Of a stretch of 64,000 bases of DNA, positions 8,093-16,987 are shown one piece after another; positions within the stretch are counted from its first letter, which is position 1; every line of letters begins with the position of its first letter. The notes under the pieces are model-generated. The model was not told the origin of the DNA and ran no database searches. It saw nothing but the letters and a program-made list of their open reading frames with translations. The stretch lies in the NCBI GenBank assembly GCA_029552745.1, contig JAKPDK010000042.1, forward strand, positions 62,001 to 126,000, written 5' to 3'. The translations under genes and the position numbers were made by a program. Source of the DNA: Candidatus Hydrogenedentota bacterium. Lineage in GTDB: Bacteria; Hydrogenedentota; Hydrogenedentia; Hydrogenedentales; SLHB01.

Positions 8093-9412
8093 TTATAACG
8101 GTTTGATACGGATATGTCGAAAAGCGGCAGGATGGCCATGGTCCTGAAATGCGATGAATCCTTTGCGCAAACGTAGCCGGAGTTCGTCGTTCTCATCCAA
8201 ATTGAGGTCTTGAACTACCTCCCCATTTAGCACCGCCCGAAGGTGACTACCGTTTAGAGAAATCTCCAGGTCATTCCATTCCCCTTCGGGTTTCGCGGCG
8301 TTCTTTAATGGAGGCACTACATCATAGATCGCGCCTGTGCTGTCTTTATCAACGGGTGTGCCGGAATCCCCCATGATCTGGAACTCCATGCCTATCTTGG
8401 AAACACGTCCGGCACGCGGGGCACGCAGGAAAACTCCACTGTTTCCTCCGGGATTGATTTTCCACTCCAACCTCAAAATGAAGTTGTCGTATCTGTCACG
8501 GGAACGCAGCATAATCCCGTTGGTTTCCGTACGCACGATCGCACCATCGATAACCTGAAAGCCTTTCGGATTTGGTCCTACAATAGCCCAACCATTTAAC
8601 GTCTTTCCGTCAAACAGGGAAATCCAACCTGACTGCCGCTCCTCGTCTGTCAACAGGGAATTGTCTGGTTCCCACGGTTGCGATTCGATGGGAAGCGCCA
8701 TGGCTTTGTCCAACGACGCATAATTTTCTTCTGTACCATCAACCATGAAATGAGTACGATCCAACACAGCCGAGGGCGGTATGGCACCGTACCACAGCAC
8801 GATTCCCTCAGATTCGTGACGTAACGAATCTTCTCCTCCGTGATAAGGGACAACTCGGATGGGGGCATGATCAGCAGCAGCGAGGAGTAGTTCCGGGGCA
8901 TTTTCCTGGAAAATCTTGGCATATTCTTCAACATTCTTGCCGTCAAGCCAGAAGACAACCCTATTTAAATCCTTTAATGCCGTCGCAGCACGTCGTAGGA
9001 CATTTGCGTATGTCCCAGACCCCTGCCACTCATCTTTTGCCGGGACGCGGCAGATCGCCCCCAACTGACGCCAGGTCACTTGTTCGATCAACTCTGTCAT
9101 TCGCTTCACCGTGTCGGCACTGGAGTCGTCACCAAATGACTGGAGCTCGGGAAGGTCAAAACAAACTGTCGTGGCTCCCACCTCCGCCGCGTGGTTTAAC
9201 GTTCGAATCACATTTTCCCTTGGCGTGGTCGCTGCAAAAAGGTTTGGCACGTACACCGCCCGTACAAGGAAAGGTTTTGAGCCGCGCATCAACACGCCGT
9301 CCTGGATATAAAACTGGTATTTTCCGAACACGGGCGTTTCTTGAGAAAAGGCTGTGCTGGTAATTAACGCAAGAACAAAAGAACATTTCACAACAAACTG
9401 CATGTGCTTCAC
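8093..9412 (-). CDS. Secreted DUF1080 (3-keto-disaccharide hydrolase-like) protein with N-terminal barrel-like domain
   Basis: The C-terminal ~190 residues are a DUF1080 laminin-G/concanavalin-type domain: WISLFDGKTLNGW, NSGVFLRAPRAG, GAIYDVVPPLKNA and HDHGHPAAFRHI-like end motifs. The N-terminal ~210 mature residues look like a TIM-barrel relative (GATTVCFDLPEL, RVVFWLDGKNVEEYAK), a combination I do not recognise. I choose GTG 9412: GGAAGGAGG ends 7 nt upstream and the product then starts with a clear signal peptide (MQFVVKCSFVLALITSTAFS). Longer upstream frames would bury that signal. It is probably periplasmic or extracellular and co-transcribed with the hydrolase downstream. Confidence 0.75.
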   Translation of the reverse strand: MKHMQFVVKCSFVLALITSTAFSQETPVFGKYQFYIQDGVLMRGSKPFLVRAVYVPNLFAATTPRENVIRTLNHAAEVGATTVCFDLPELQSFGDDSSADTVKRMTELIEQVTWRQLGAICRVPAKDEWQGSGTYANVLRRAATALKDLNRVVFWLDGKNVEEYAKIFQENAPELLLAAADHAPIRVVPYHGGEDSLRHESEGIVLWYGAIPPSAVLDRTHFMVDGTEENYASLDKAMALPIESQPWEPDNSLLTDEERQSGWISLFDGKTLNGWAIVGPNPKGFQVIDGAIVRTETNGIMLRSRDRYDNFILRLEWKINPGGNSGVFLRAPRAGRVSKIGMEFQIMGDSGTPVDKDSTGAIYDVVPPLKNAAKPEGEWNDLEISLNGSHLRAVLNGEVVQDLNLDENDELRLRLRKGFIAFQDHGHPAAFRHIRIKPL

Positions 9413-9479
9413 GAGAAGGCCTCCTTCCTGTTTGATGAGTGACTTCCTGGGTGATACCCGATGGGAACCGCGCTCGTCT

Positions 9480-9508
9480 TTGATCAAAATGCCTGAGTGG
9501 TGTATTAT
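9480..9508 (+). promoter_or_regulatory. Sigma-70-type promoter for the TolC gene
   Basis: TTGATC at 9480-9485, a 17-bp spacer and TATTAT at 9503-9508. Transcription would begin near 9515, giving a leader of about 26 nt before the ATG at 9541. AAAGGAA lies in that leader as the ribosome site. Confidence 0.6.
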
Positions 9509-9540
9509 GACAAAAAACAAGTCGTAAAGGAATTCCCACG

Positions 9541-11199
9541 ATGAAAGCGTATCGAATGATTGTTTTTTGCTGTTTGTCCGTAATCCTTTTCCCTGTGGGT
9601 ACGTACTCGGAGGCTACGGAATCTCCCGTTTCATCAGACACGTCGGCATCGGTAGCTTCAAGCCCGGTGGAGACAGGCGACCAGGACGTTGCCCCGCGGC
9701 CAACACTTCTAGACCAGAACGAGGCAGTTCAACGCGCCGTTGCTGTAATACAGTCCCATTTCAATGCGTTACCACAGGAGTCCGAGCATAAAGCGTCGGA
9801 CATTCTTGTACTAGACCTTCAGGGATGCGTCCAAAAAGCCCTCGAACAAAACGCCCAGATTGCCGTCGCGGAAGATAGCGTCCGTGCCGCACAGGCGCGC
9901 ATCGGTCAAGCTCGATCCGCCCTGTTTCCCCAAGTGAAAGCCACTTACGGCGTCACCCACACCGAGATGAATGAACGGGAGCAGAATGGCTTCATGAGTC
10001 TATTGGGAAGCGGCAGCGGCGGATTCAGTGGGTTTGGACTGTGCGGCTTTGGCGGTGTCACGGGGGACCCGTTGATCGACATCGGTTTGCCCATCGTGTT
10101 AGGCGTAGGAGGCTCCATTATCGGCAAAAAACTTACCCCAAAACTGACTCCCGATGATACGCTGGAAACGACCCAAGTATCTTTCTCTCAGGTGCTATAT
10201 GCCGGCGGACAGATACGTGCGGCGATCAACGCTTCCAAATACCTCGCGGAATCGGAGGAATGGAAAAAGTCCGCCAAAATGGCTGAAATCGAATTTGCGG
10301 CAAAACAAGCCTACTATGATGTCCTTTTAACGGACGCCTTGGTTCGCGTCGCGGAAGGCAGCGTACGAACCTTTGAACGAAACCTCGCGGACGCGGAACA
10401 GATGTTTGACGTCGGTATGATCAGCCATTACGAAGTGACACGCGCCAAGACAGAACTCGGAGCTCGCAAAGCAGACCTCGTGGCAGCGGTAAATGCGCAT
10501 CGCCTGGCGTTGGCGAACCTGCATCGTGTCTTGTTCGTCCCGCAAGAAGTCCCCATTGAGGTCAAGCCCAGTTTTGATTGGCAACCGCCCAGCGAACCCC
10601 TGGCAAATCTGGTGGCAACTGCCTATGAGAAACGCCCCGAAATACTCGCCCTTCAAAAGGCTATCTTAGCCGCGGAAGAAAACCTCAAACGCGTCAAAGG
10701 GGAATACAAGCCCCGTATCGGCGTAAATGCTGATTACAAAAACACGGAAGGGGGCGGTGTGAGCATTCCCGATGGATGGACGTTCACCGTCGGTGCCCAG
10801 TGGGAACTGGTCGCAGGAGGACGGCGTAAGTTTGAACGGGTGGAATCCCAGGCACAAATCGACAACCTCAAACACCAGTTGGCGGATGTGGAGCGTTTGA
10901 TCGAGCTCGATGTCACCCAGGCACACATTCAAATTCAAGATGCCATGGCAAAAGTAGAGAGCGAACGAGGCACGGTCGAACTGGCTCAAGAAGGACTACG
11001 ACTGGCAGAACTCCGTTTCAAAGAGGGCGTTGGCACCCAAACCGAAGTGCTGCAAGCCGAACTCGCGCTGACCAGTGCGGAAACCAAACTAATCCAGTCG
11101 CTGCGAGACTACGCGGTTGCCAGCGCCGCTTTGGAACGCGCTACGGGTAACAACTGGTTCTCCAAAATGACAGCCGAAACTGCAAACGCAACGCCGTGA
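9541..11199 (+). CDS. TolC-family outer-membrane efflux channel protein
   Basis: 552 residues. A signal peptide covers about residues 1-24 (MKAYRMIVFCCLSVILFPVG). The rest has the two-repeat helical-barrel pattern of outer membrane efflux proteins: LDLQGCVQKALEQNAQIAVAEDSVRAAQ at the first repeat and LVATAYEKRPEILALQKAILAAEENLKR at the second. LRFKEGVGTQTEVLQAELALTSAE is the usual C-terminal helix. A Gly-rich, partly hydrophobic insert of about 45 residues sits near 150-195, where the first barrel strand should be. That is unusual for TolC. No pump or adaptor gene lies beside it, so its substrate is unknown. Confidence 0.88.
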   Translation: MKAYRMIVFCCLSVILFPVGTYSEATESPVSSDTSASVASSPVETGDQDVAPRPTLLDQNEAVQRAVAVIQSHFNALPQESEHKASDILVLDLQGCVQKALEQNAQIAVAEDSVRAAQARIGQARSALFPQVKATYGVTHTEMNEREQNGFMSLLGSGSGGFSGFGLCGFGGVTGDPLIDIGLPIVLGVGGSIIGKKLTPKLTPDDTLETTQVSFSQVLYAGGQIRAAINASKYLAESEEWKKSAKMAEIEFAAKQAYYDVLLTDALVRVAEGSVRTFERNLADAEQMFDVGMISHYEVTRAKTELGARKADLVAAVNAHRLALANLHRVLFVPQEVPIEVKPSFDWQPPSEPLANLVATAYEKRPEILALQKAILAAEENLKRVKGEYKPRIGVNADYKNTEGGGVSIPDGWTFTVGAQWELVAGGRRKFERVESQAQIDNLKHQLADVERLIELDVTQAHIQIQDAMAKVESERGTVELAQEGLRLAELRFKEGVGTQTEVLQAELALTSAETKLIQSLRDYAVASAALERATGNNWFSKMTAETANATP

Positions 11200-11249
11200 A
11201 CCTAACTACCCACGTATTTCGCACCATGTTCTAACGTAGGGCCTGTCGC

Positions 11250-11296
11250 AAAAAAATAAGAGCAGTCGCCTGATTCCGGCGACTGCTCGATTTTTT
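11250..11296. terminator. Bidirectional intrinsic terminator between tolC-like and fucosidase genes
   Basis: Perfect 11-bp stem: GAGCAGTCGCC at 11260-11270 and its complement at 11278-11288, with a 7-nt loop. T6 follows at 11291-11296 and A7 precedes at 11250-11256. It can therefore end transcription from both convergent genes. Confidence 0.9.
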
Positions 11297-11310
11297 GACG
11301 AACGGGTAAC

Positions 11311-12564
11311 TTACTTCAGCACAACACAACCAGCGCCAAGCACCTGTTTGGGCGGCGTCGCAAATTCCAGTTTCAGCACCGTCACCTGGGCTATTTTGTC
11401 CGGACTTGACTTGGGCAACCCTTTGAGAATCAGACGATCCTTTTCCTGAACAAAATCAATCGATTTTCCGCTTTCCAAAAAACTCGCCTTCACCAATTTG
11501 GACTTGAGCCCGCCGATAGCCAATTCTGCACCAGGCCAACGACTGCACCAGTAATACGCCGTTTTTCCTTTGAGCGTGAACTGCCCCGTCGGCATCCATT
11601 CAAAACGTCCGTCACACCGATCTACTTTCCCATACACAGCCTCTCCGTTCTTGGCGAGCCATTTGCCGACCGCAGTGAGGCGCTCGCGCGCAAGATCGGG
11701 AACCGAACCATCCGGCAACGGACCTATGTTCAGTAAGAGATTTCCTCCGCCGGCGGTCACTTCTCGAAGCATCTTGAGAACCGAACGCACGGAATGCCAA
11801 TCTTCCGGAGGTGCCGGTTGCCATCCCCAAGACCCGTTGAACGTCATGCAGGCTTCCCAAGCGCGCCCCGGTTCTGCCGCTCGGATGTGTTCTTCCGGAG
11901 TACCGAAATCTTCGGGTAATTGTGCCCGGTTATTTACAATAAGATGCGGCTGCAGCGCACGCGCCATCCCGGTCATTTTGGCGCTTTCCCAGAGTTCAGG
12001 CGACGACAACGGCCAAGAAACGTCATACCAAAGAATATCGATCTTGCCATAATTGCTCATCAATTCCCGCACACACCCGTGCGTAAAATCAACAAAGCGG
12101 CGTCTCGCCTTTTCGTCTTTGGCGCAACGTGCCCCGTCAGGATGATGCCAATCCATCAGGGAGTAATAAAAACCAATTTTTAAGCCAAACTCACGGCAGG
12201 CTTCTACATACTCCGCAACTAGGTCCCGTTTGGGACCCATCTTCACGGCGTTATAATCCGTTTGCTTGGTGTCCCACAGGCAGAAACCCTCGTGGTGCTT
12301 CGTCGTCATGACCATGTATTTCATACCGGCTTGTTTTGCCAGCGCCGCCCATTCCCGCGCCGGACGCGGTTTAGGCTTCCACGTATGGGCTAGTTTTTCG
12401 TATTCACGGACAGGGATGCGCTCCCGGTTCATCACCCATTCATGTCTGCCCAGTTGAGAGTACAACCCCCAATGTACAAACATTCCAAAACGTGCCTCGT
12501 GCCACCACTTCATCCGTTTGGCTCTGTCTTTTGCTGCAGGATCAGAAACTTGTGTTGTCCCCAT
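11311..12564 (-). CDS. Alpha-L-fucosidase, GH29
   Basis: Retaining GH29 exo-enzyme releasing L-fucose from glycans. The N-terminal signature MKWWHEARFGMFVHWGLYS is textbook. KYMVMTTKHHEGFCLWDTK holds the substrate His pair, and DILWYDVSWP provides the nucleophile Asp. GNLLLNIGPLPDG closes the barrel, and a short beta-sandwich tail follows. At 417 residues it is at the short end of the family. No signal peptide is visible, so it probably acts on imported oligosaccharides. AGAAAGGG precedes the ATG. It lies 151 nt downstream of flhG on the same strand, so read-through is possible but a functional link is doubtful. Confidence 0.93.
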   Translation of the reverse strand: MGTTQVSDPAAKDRAKRMKWWHEARFGMFVHWGLYSQLGRHEWVMNRERIPVREYEKLAHTWKPKPRPAREWAALAKQAGMKYMVMTTKHHEGFCLWDTKQTDYNAVKMGPKRDLVAEYVEACREFGLKIGFYYSLMDWHHPDGARCAKDEKARRRFVDFTHGCVRELMSNYGKIDILWYDVSWPLSSPELWESAKMTGMARALQPHLIVNNRAQLPEDFGTPEEHIRAAEPGRAWEACMTFNGSWGWQPAPPEDWHSVRSVLKMLREVTAGGGNLLLNIGPLPDGSVPDLARERLTAVGKWLAKNGEAVYGKVDRCDGRFEWMPTGQFTLKGKTAYYWCSRWPGAELAIGGLKSKLVKASFLESGKSIDFVQEKDRLILKGLPKSSPDKIAQVTVLKLEFATPPKQVLGAGCVVLK

Positions 12565-12715
12565 GATGTCAGCCCTTTCTCATTTCAATGACCTCTATGT
12601 TACTTTTTCAAAAACTGCTGCCTCTCCTCAACCCGGATACTCTACCCCACCGCATACGAAAGTTACAAAGCAGCCCCGCATTGAATACAAAAGATGGGAT
12701 AGTTCGCCGTACGAC

Positions 12716-13588
12716 TTATGCGTTCGAGACGAGCCCGAGATTCTCCGCAAATCGCCTCAAAAAGCCCGGTAGACCACTGGGCATGGTCACACGCATATCA
12801 AAAAGTTTTCGAGCAAGCTCATCGATTCGCCGACTTGCCGGCGCAGCTGGATATTGAAGAAAGAAGGGACGCGTTTGCATCACACCCCGCGACACATGCG
12901 GATCTCGCGGAATATAGCCAAGATAAAACAGTTCACAGTCCAGATATTGATGAGCCACCGTCTTGAGCTTCTGCGCCACCGCCAGCGCTTGTTGTTCATT
13001 CATCGCAAGATTCACAATGAGCCGAAACACGGCGTCCTGGCGCATTTGGAAAATTGTCTTCAACATCGCGTATGCATCCACAATCGCCGATGGTTCCGGT
13101 GTCGTTACAAGAAGCACCTCATCTGCGGCGGCGGCAAATCCTGCAGCGTTTTGCCCAATGCCCGCCATCGTGTCAATCAAGATACAGTCCGCATAATAGT
13201 GCAGGTCTTCGATGCCGTCTAGAACACGCTTTCGCGCCACGGGTCCCAAATCCGCCAGCCGGGAAATACCCGAACTGCCCGGCACGATTCGTATCCCACC
13301 GGGGCCTTCGACCAAGATGTCGGTCATGCGCCGCTCCCCTTGGATCACTTGCTGCAAGTTAGTAAGCGAGTTCAGACCAAGCAACACCTCGACATTCGCG
13401 AGGCCCAGGTCGGCGTCAAGTAACACCACGCGGAGATTCAACCCCGCGAGCGCGATCGCCAAGTTCACGCTGATGCTGGTCTTTCCCACGCCGCCTTTAC
13501 CGCTGGTCACAGCAAGAACGCGGGCGCGTTGTTTGTTGTTACGAACAAATTCATGCAGATTCTGCGCTTGCTTTCCCACTTCTCGCAT
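12716..13588 (-). CDS. flhG: FlhG/YlxH-type MinD-like ATPase
   Basis: 290-residue deviant-Walker ParA/MinD ATPase that sets flagellar number and position through FlhF. P-loop: VTSGKGGVGKTSISVNLA, with the signature first Lys. RVVLLDADLGLANVEVLLG is the Walker A' region and DCILIDTMAGIG the Walker B. The N-terminal QAQNLHEFV matches the FlhG activation segment, which supports the early start at 13588 despite a 38-nt overlap with flhF. That overlap implies translational coupling. It is the last gene of the flagellar operon. Confidence 0.9.
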   Translation of the reverse strand: MREVGKQAQNLHEFVRNNKQRARVLAVTSGKGGVGKTSISVNLAIALAGLNLRVVLLDADLGLANVEVLLGLNSLTNLQQVIQGERRMTDILVEGPGGIRIVPGSSGISRLADLGPVARKRVLDGIEDLHYYADCILIDTMAGIGQNAAGFAAAADEVLLVTTPEPSAIVDAYAMLKTIFQMRQDAVFRLIVNLAMNEQQALAVAQKLKTVAHQYLDCELFYLGYIPRDPHVSRGVMQTRPFFLQYPAAPASRRIDELARKLFDMRVTMPSGLPGFLRRFAENLGLVSNA

Positions 13589-14876
13589 TCCCTTCTATCA
13601 CAAGTGCGGCTAACAACTCCGGCGTTGCAGTCCGAATGTCATCCGGCACCTCTTGACCTACACTGAGATAACTCACAGGAAGTCCCGATTCCACCGCTAT
13701 CGTGTACATCACGCCCAACTGGCGCGTTTCATCCAACTTGGAAAACATAAGGCTCGTCGGCTGCAGGCTCCGATAGTTCTCCACTGCGGCACGAAGGTCA
13801 TCTATCGTCGAACCGACGGTCAATACTAAAATCCTCTCGTCGGTCTGTGCGGCACCGAGTATCGCCTTCAACTCGTGGAGATGCCGCACATTGAACATAC
13901 TCCCTCCGGCGGTATCCATCAGCACCAGGTCGTACGAGCGAAACGCCCGAATCGCCATTGCCACCTCCCGAGGGTCATCCGCGATCTTCATCGGTACACC
14001 GATGATATCGGCGTAGACATTCAACTGCTCCGGTGCAGCAACGCGGTATGTGTCTGCTGTGACAAACGCGACCCTCGCCCGACGAACCACAGCATAATGC
14101 GCCGCCAATTTCGCTATTGCGGTTGTTTTGCCCACACCTGTAGTTCCCATCAGGGCGACAACACGACATTTACCAGGAGCCAAAACAATCCCGCCGGTTG
14201 TTCGGAAACGGCTTGCGGCTTCCAGTTTCATCTTGGTTCGAAACAGCGCCTTATCGCCTCGCGCTCGCAACGTCGTTTCCCGAAGCACGCGCATCACAAG
14301 AGCTGCCGCAAGTCGGCGAGATACGCCTCGCTCGACAAGTTCGCGATAATAGGGTATCGCTTCCGAAGGAAGGCCACCGACAGGTGCTTCTGCCAACAGC
14401 ACGTCGAGTTTTTCACGCACTTCTTGCAGTTCCCGTCGTAACGTCTCGGCGTCCTGAACCGCCGGCTTCGGCTTAGAAAAGGGAACCGCTACCCCTGTCG
14501 TCGCACCGGAGACGGGTGTTTGACCTTGGAAATGCGGATTGGGCTTTTCCGGGCAGGGTTCGGTTGAACCGGACCCTGGAGTGGGTTGCACGAGATTCTT
14601 AAAATGGGACACGGTGCTTTGAAAACGTTCGTCGGACCCCACGCCCACATTCAGATATTCTTTTTCATATACACTTTTGGAACGGGCGGGCTCTGGCTTT
14701 TCCTCCACGCACGAAACGGTGAGCTCCACCTTCTTCTTTCCAAAAAGTCCAAACCATCCGCCCTCGCGTACTTGAGTCGTACGCAATACGACCGCATCCG
14801 GTCCGTATCGGCGCCGCATCTCGCGCCACGCTTCATCAAGCGTATCCGAACGTATGATTTGTAACCGTTGTTTCAT
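13551..14876 (-). CDS. flhF: Flagellar SRP-type GTPase FlhF
   Basis: 441-residue GTPase that recruits flagellar basal-body parts to the membrane. Typical N-terminus MKQRLQIIRSDTLDEAWREM, then FGKKKVELTV, a variable Pro-rich linker and the NG domain near 190-430. G1 is ALMGTTGVGKTTAIAKLA; ADTYRVAAPEQL follows. G3 reads DTAGGS where SRP-family GTPases have DTAGRS, so an Arg is replaced by Gly (see findings). G4 reads SKLDE. It starts 8 nt after flhA stops and overlaps flhG. Confidence 0.93.
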   Translation of the reverse strand: MKQRLQIIRSDTLDEAWREMRRRYGPDAVVLRTTQVREGGWFGLFGKKKVELTVSCVEEKPEPARSKSVYEKEYLNVGVGSDERFQSTVSHFKNLVQPTPGSGSTEPCPEKPNPHFQGQTPVSGATTGVAVPFSKPKPAVQDAETLRRELQEVREKLDVLLAEAPVGGLPSEAIPYYRELVERGVSRRLAAALVMRVLRETTLRARGDKALFRTKMKLEAASRFRTTGGIVLAPGKCRVVALMGTTGVGKTTAIAKLAAHYAVVRRARVAFVTADTYRVAAPEQLNVYADIIGVPMKIADDPREVAMAIRAFRSYDLVLMDTAGGSMFNVRHLHELKAILGAAQTDERILVLTVGSTIDDLRAAVENYRSLQPTSLMFSKLDETRQLGVMYTIAVESGLPVSYLSVGQEVPDDIRTATPELLAALVIEGNARSGKASAESA

Positions 14877-14883
14877 AAGTCAG

Positions 14884-16965
14884 CTAGACGTTGATCTGTC
14901 CTTCGCTCTCCAAACGTATCGCCGGATCTATTTCGTTGTACGACAGCACGACAATCCTTGGAATCCGACGTTCCACAATCCGACGGAAGTAACGGCGCAC
15001 TTGAGCCGATGTGAGCACCACCGGGTTATGTCCCGCCAAAAGCAACGGCTGCACCGCATCCCCAGTAGCCCGTGTGATTGCCTCCGCCCGGGAAGGCTCT
15101 ACCGGGATGTAATCGCCGGTTTCAGATTGCCTGACGGCATTGATGATCTCTCGCTCTATTTGCGGCGAAAGCGTGACCACATGCAACACATTCTCTTCAT
15201 CGACGTGGTCCGCACAAATGTGCCGTGCCAAGGCTTGACGCACATACTCGGTCAAAAGTTCGGGATCACGCGTGCGCGGACCAAAGTCCGCCAACACCTC
15301 GAGAATGACCTCGAGATTGCGGATAGACACCCGCTCACGCAAAAGCAATTGCAAGACTTTTTGTATTTCGCCCAGAGTCATGATGTTGGGCACAAGCTCT
15401 TCCACCACCTTCGGAGCCGTCTTTTTCACATGGTCGATCAAGTTCTGAACGTCTTGCCGCGTCAAAATCTCCGCCGCGTGTGCCATGATCAATTCCGAAA
15501 GATGCGTTGCTAAGACGGCAGATGGTTCCACAATGGTATAGCCCAATCGCTCGGCACGATCCCGATCTTCTTTCGAAATCCACATCGCTGGAAGCCCAAA
15601 CGCCGGCTCCCGCGTCGGGGTACCCTCAATTTCTTGTTCCGCAAGTCCGGGATTCATCGCCAAGAATTGGTCGGGATATAGCTCATATCGGGCAAGTTCC
15701 GCTTCCCGCAATTTGATACAGTACTCGTTTGGACGAAGACGCATGTTGTCCACAATCCGAACGACAGGAACGACAAACCCCATGCGTGACGCCATCTGTT
15801 GCCGAATAATCTGGATTCTTGTCAAGAGGTCACCGCCCTGACTCGGATCAGCCAAGGCAATCAAGCCAAACCCTAATTCTATCTTCAGCGGGTCTACCGT
15901 AATTAAGTCTTCCGTACGCGGCGCTTCTTTGGTACGAGCGGCTTCCGCTTCTGCTGCACGCCGCTCTTCCTCCATCACCTGCTTGCGTATCGTGGACTGA
16001 TGACTCTGATACGCCAGAAAACCGATGACAGCGCTAAGGAACAAAAACGGAGCCGTCGGCATGCCCGGCGCCAATCCGAATGTGGCAAGTAGTACCGCCG
16101 CAACGGCAAGTGCACGCGGATACCGAAGCAGCTGATTCCCCAAGTCGGCGCCCAGATTGTCTTCGGTAGCGGTTCGAGTGACCAGAATGCCGGCTGCTGT
16201 GGAGATCACCAGCGCCGGCACTTGAGACACGAGACCATCCCCCACCGTGAGCCGCGTATAGGTCTGTGCCGCTTCGACCACAGGACGCCCTTGCATGGCT
16301 ACCCCAATGACAAGCCCGCCGATGATGTTCACCAACGTGATGATCAACCCGGCAATGGCATCTCCACGCACAAACTTGGTGGCACCGTCCATGGCGCCGT
16401 AGAAGTCCGCTTCTTGTTCGATCCGCCGACGCCGCGCCCGCGCCTGTTCCTCCGTGATAAGGCCGGCATTTAAATCGGCGTCAACGCCCATTTGTTTACC
16501 GGGCATTGCGTCCAAGGTGAATCGGGCGGCAACTTCCGAGATACGAGTAGCGCCGCGAGTAATCACAACAAATTGAATAACAACGAGTATAGCGAACAAC
16601 ACCATCCCCACTACGTAGCTACCACTCGTCACAAAGGTACCAAAGGCTTCGATAACTCGCCCCGCGTCCGCATTGGCAAGAATGAGACGCGTCGAAGCGA
16701 CATTGAGACTCAAGCGGAACAAGGTCAACATGAGAAGCAACGAAGGAAATACGGCAAAGTCGATCGGATGCTGCAAATAGATCGTCGCAAGGAGCACGAT
16801 CACCGAAATAGAGATATTCAACGTGAGCAGAATGTCCAGAATCCACGTAGGGATCGGAATGATCAGCACCACCAGAATCGCCACGACGCAAAACGCCAGG
16901 GCGATATCCTGGTTACGCGCCACCGCTCCCAAAGGTTGGGCGGCTTGTTCTGCTGGTCCTGCCAC
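14884..16965 (-). CDS. flhA: Flagellar type III export protein FlhA
   Basis: 693 residues, normal length. The N-terminal half has about eight membrane helices with the FHIPEP-family loop region (TRGATRISEVAARFTLDAMPGKQ, GAMDGATKFVRGDAIAG). The C-terminal half is the cytosolic chaperone-docking domain (LRPNEYCIKLR, VILEVLADFGPRTRD, LLAGHNPVVLTSAQVRRYFR). It forms the nonameric export gate below the FliPQR channel. The start is GTG at 16965, with AGAGGAG about 10 nt upstream. It lies 22 nt after flhB. Confidence 0.96.
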   Translation of the reverse strand: MAGPAEQAAQPLGAVARNQDIALAFCVVAILVVLIIPIPTWILDILLTLNISISVIVLLATIYLQHPIDFAVFPSLLLMLTLFRLSLNVASTRLILANADAGRVIEAFGTFVTSGSYVVGMVLFAILVVIQFVVITRGATRISEVAARFTLDAMPGKQMGVDADLNAGLITEEQARARRRRIEQEADFYGAMDGATKFVRGDAIAGLIITLVNIIGGLVIGVAMQGRPVVEAAQTYTRLTVGDGLVSQVPALVISTAAGILVTRTATEDNLGADLGNQLLRYPRALAVAAVLLATFGLAPGMPTAPFLFLSAVIGFLAYQSHQSTIRKQVMEEERRAAEAEAARTKEAPRTEDLITVDPLKIELGFGLIALADPSQGGDLLTRIQIIRQQMASRMGFVVPVVRIVDNMRLRPNEYCIKLREAELARYELYPDQFLAMNPGLAEQEIEGTPTREPAFGLPAMWISKEDRDRAERLGYTIVEPSAVLATHLSELIMAHAAEILTRQDVQNLIDHVKKTAPKVVEELVPNIMTLGEIQKVLQLLLRERVSIRNLEVILEVLADFGPRTRDPELLTEYVRQALARHICADHVDEENVLHVVTLSPQIEREIINAVRQSETGDYIPVEPSRAEAITRATGDAVQPLLLAGHNPVVLTSAQVRRYFRRIVERRIPRIVVLSYNEIDPAIRLESEGQINV

Positions 16966-16987
16966 TACGACTGTTCTCCTCTAGAAA

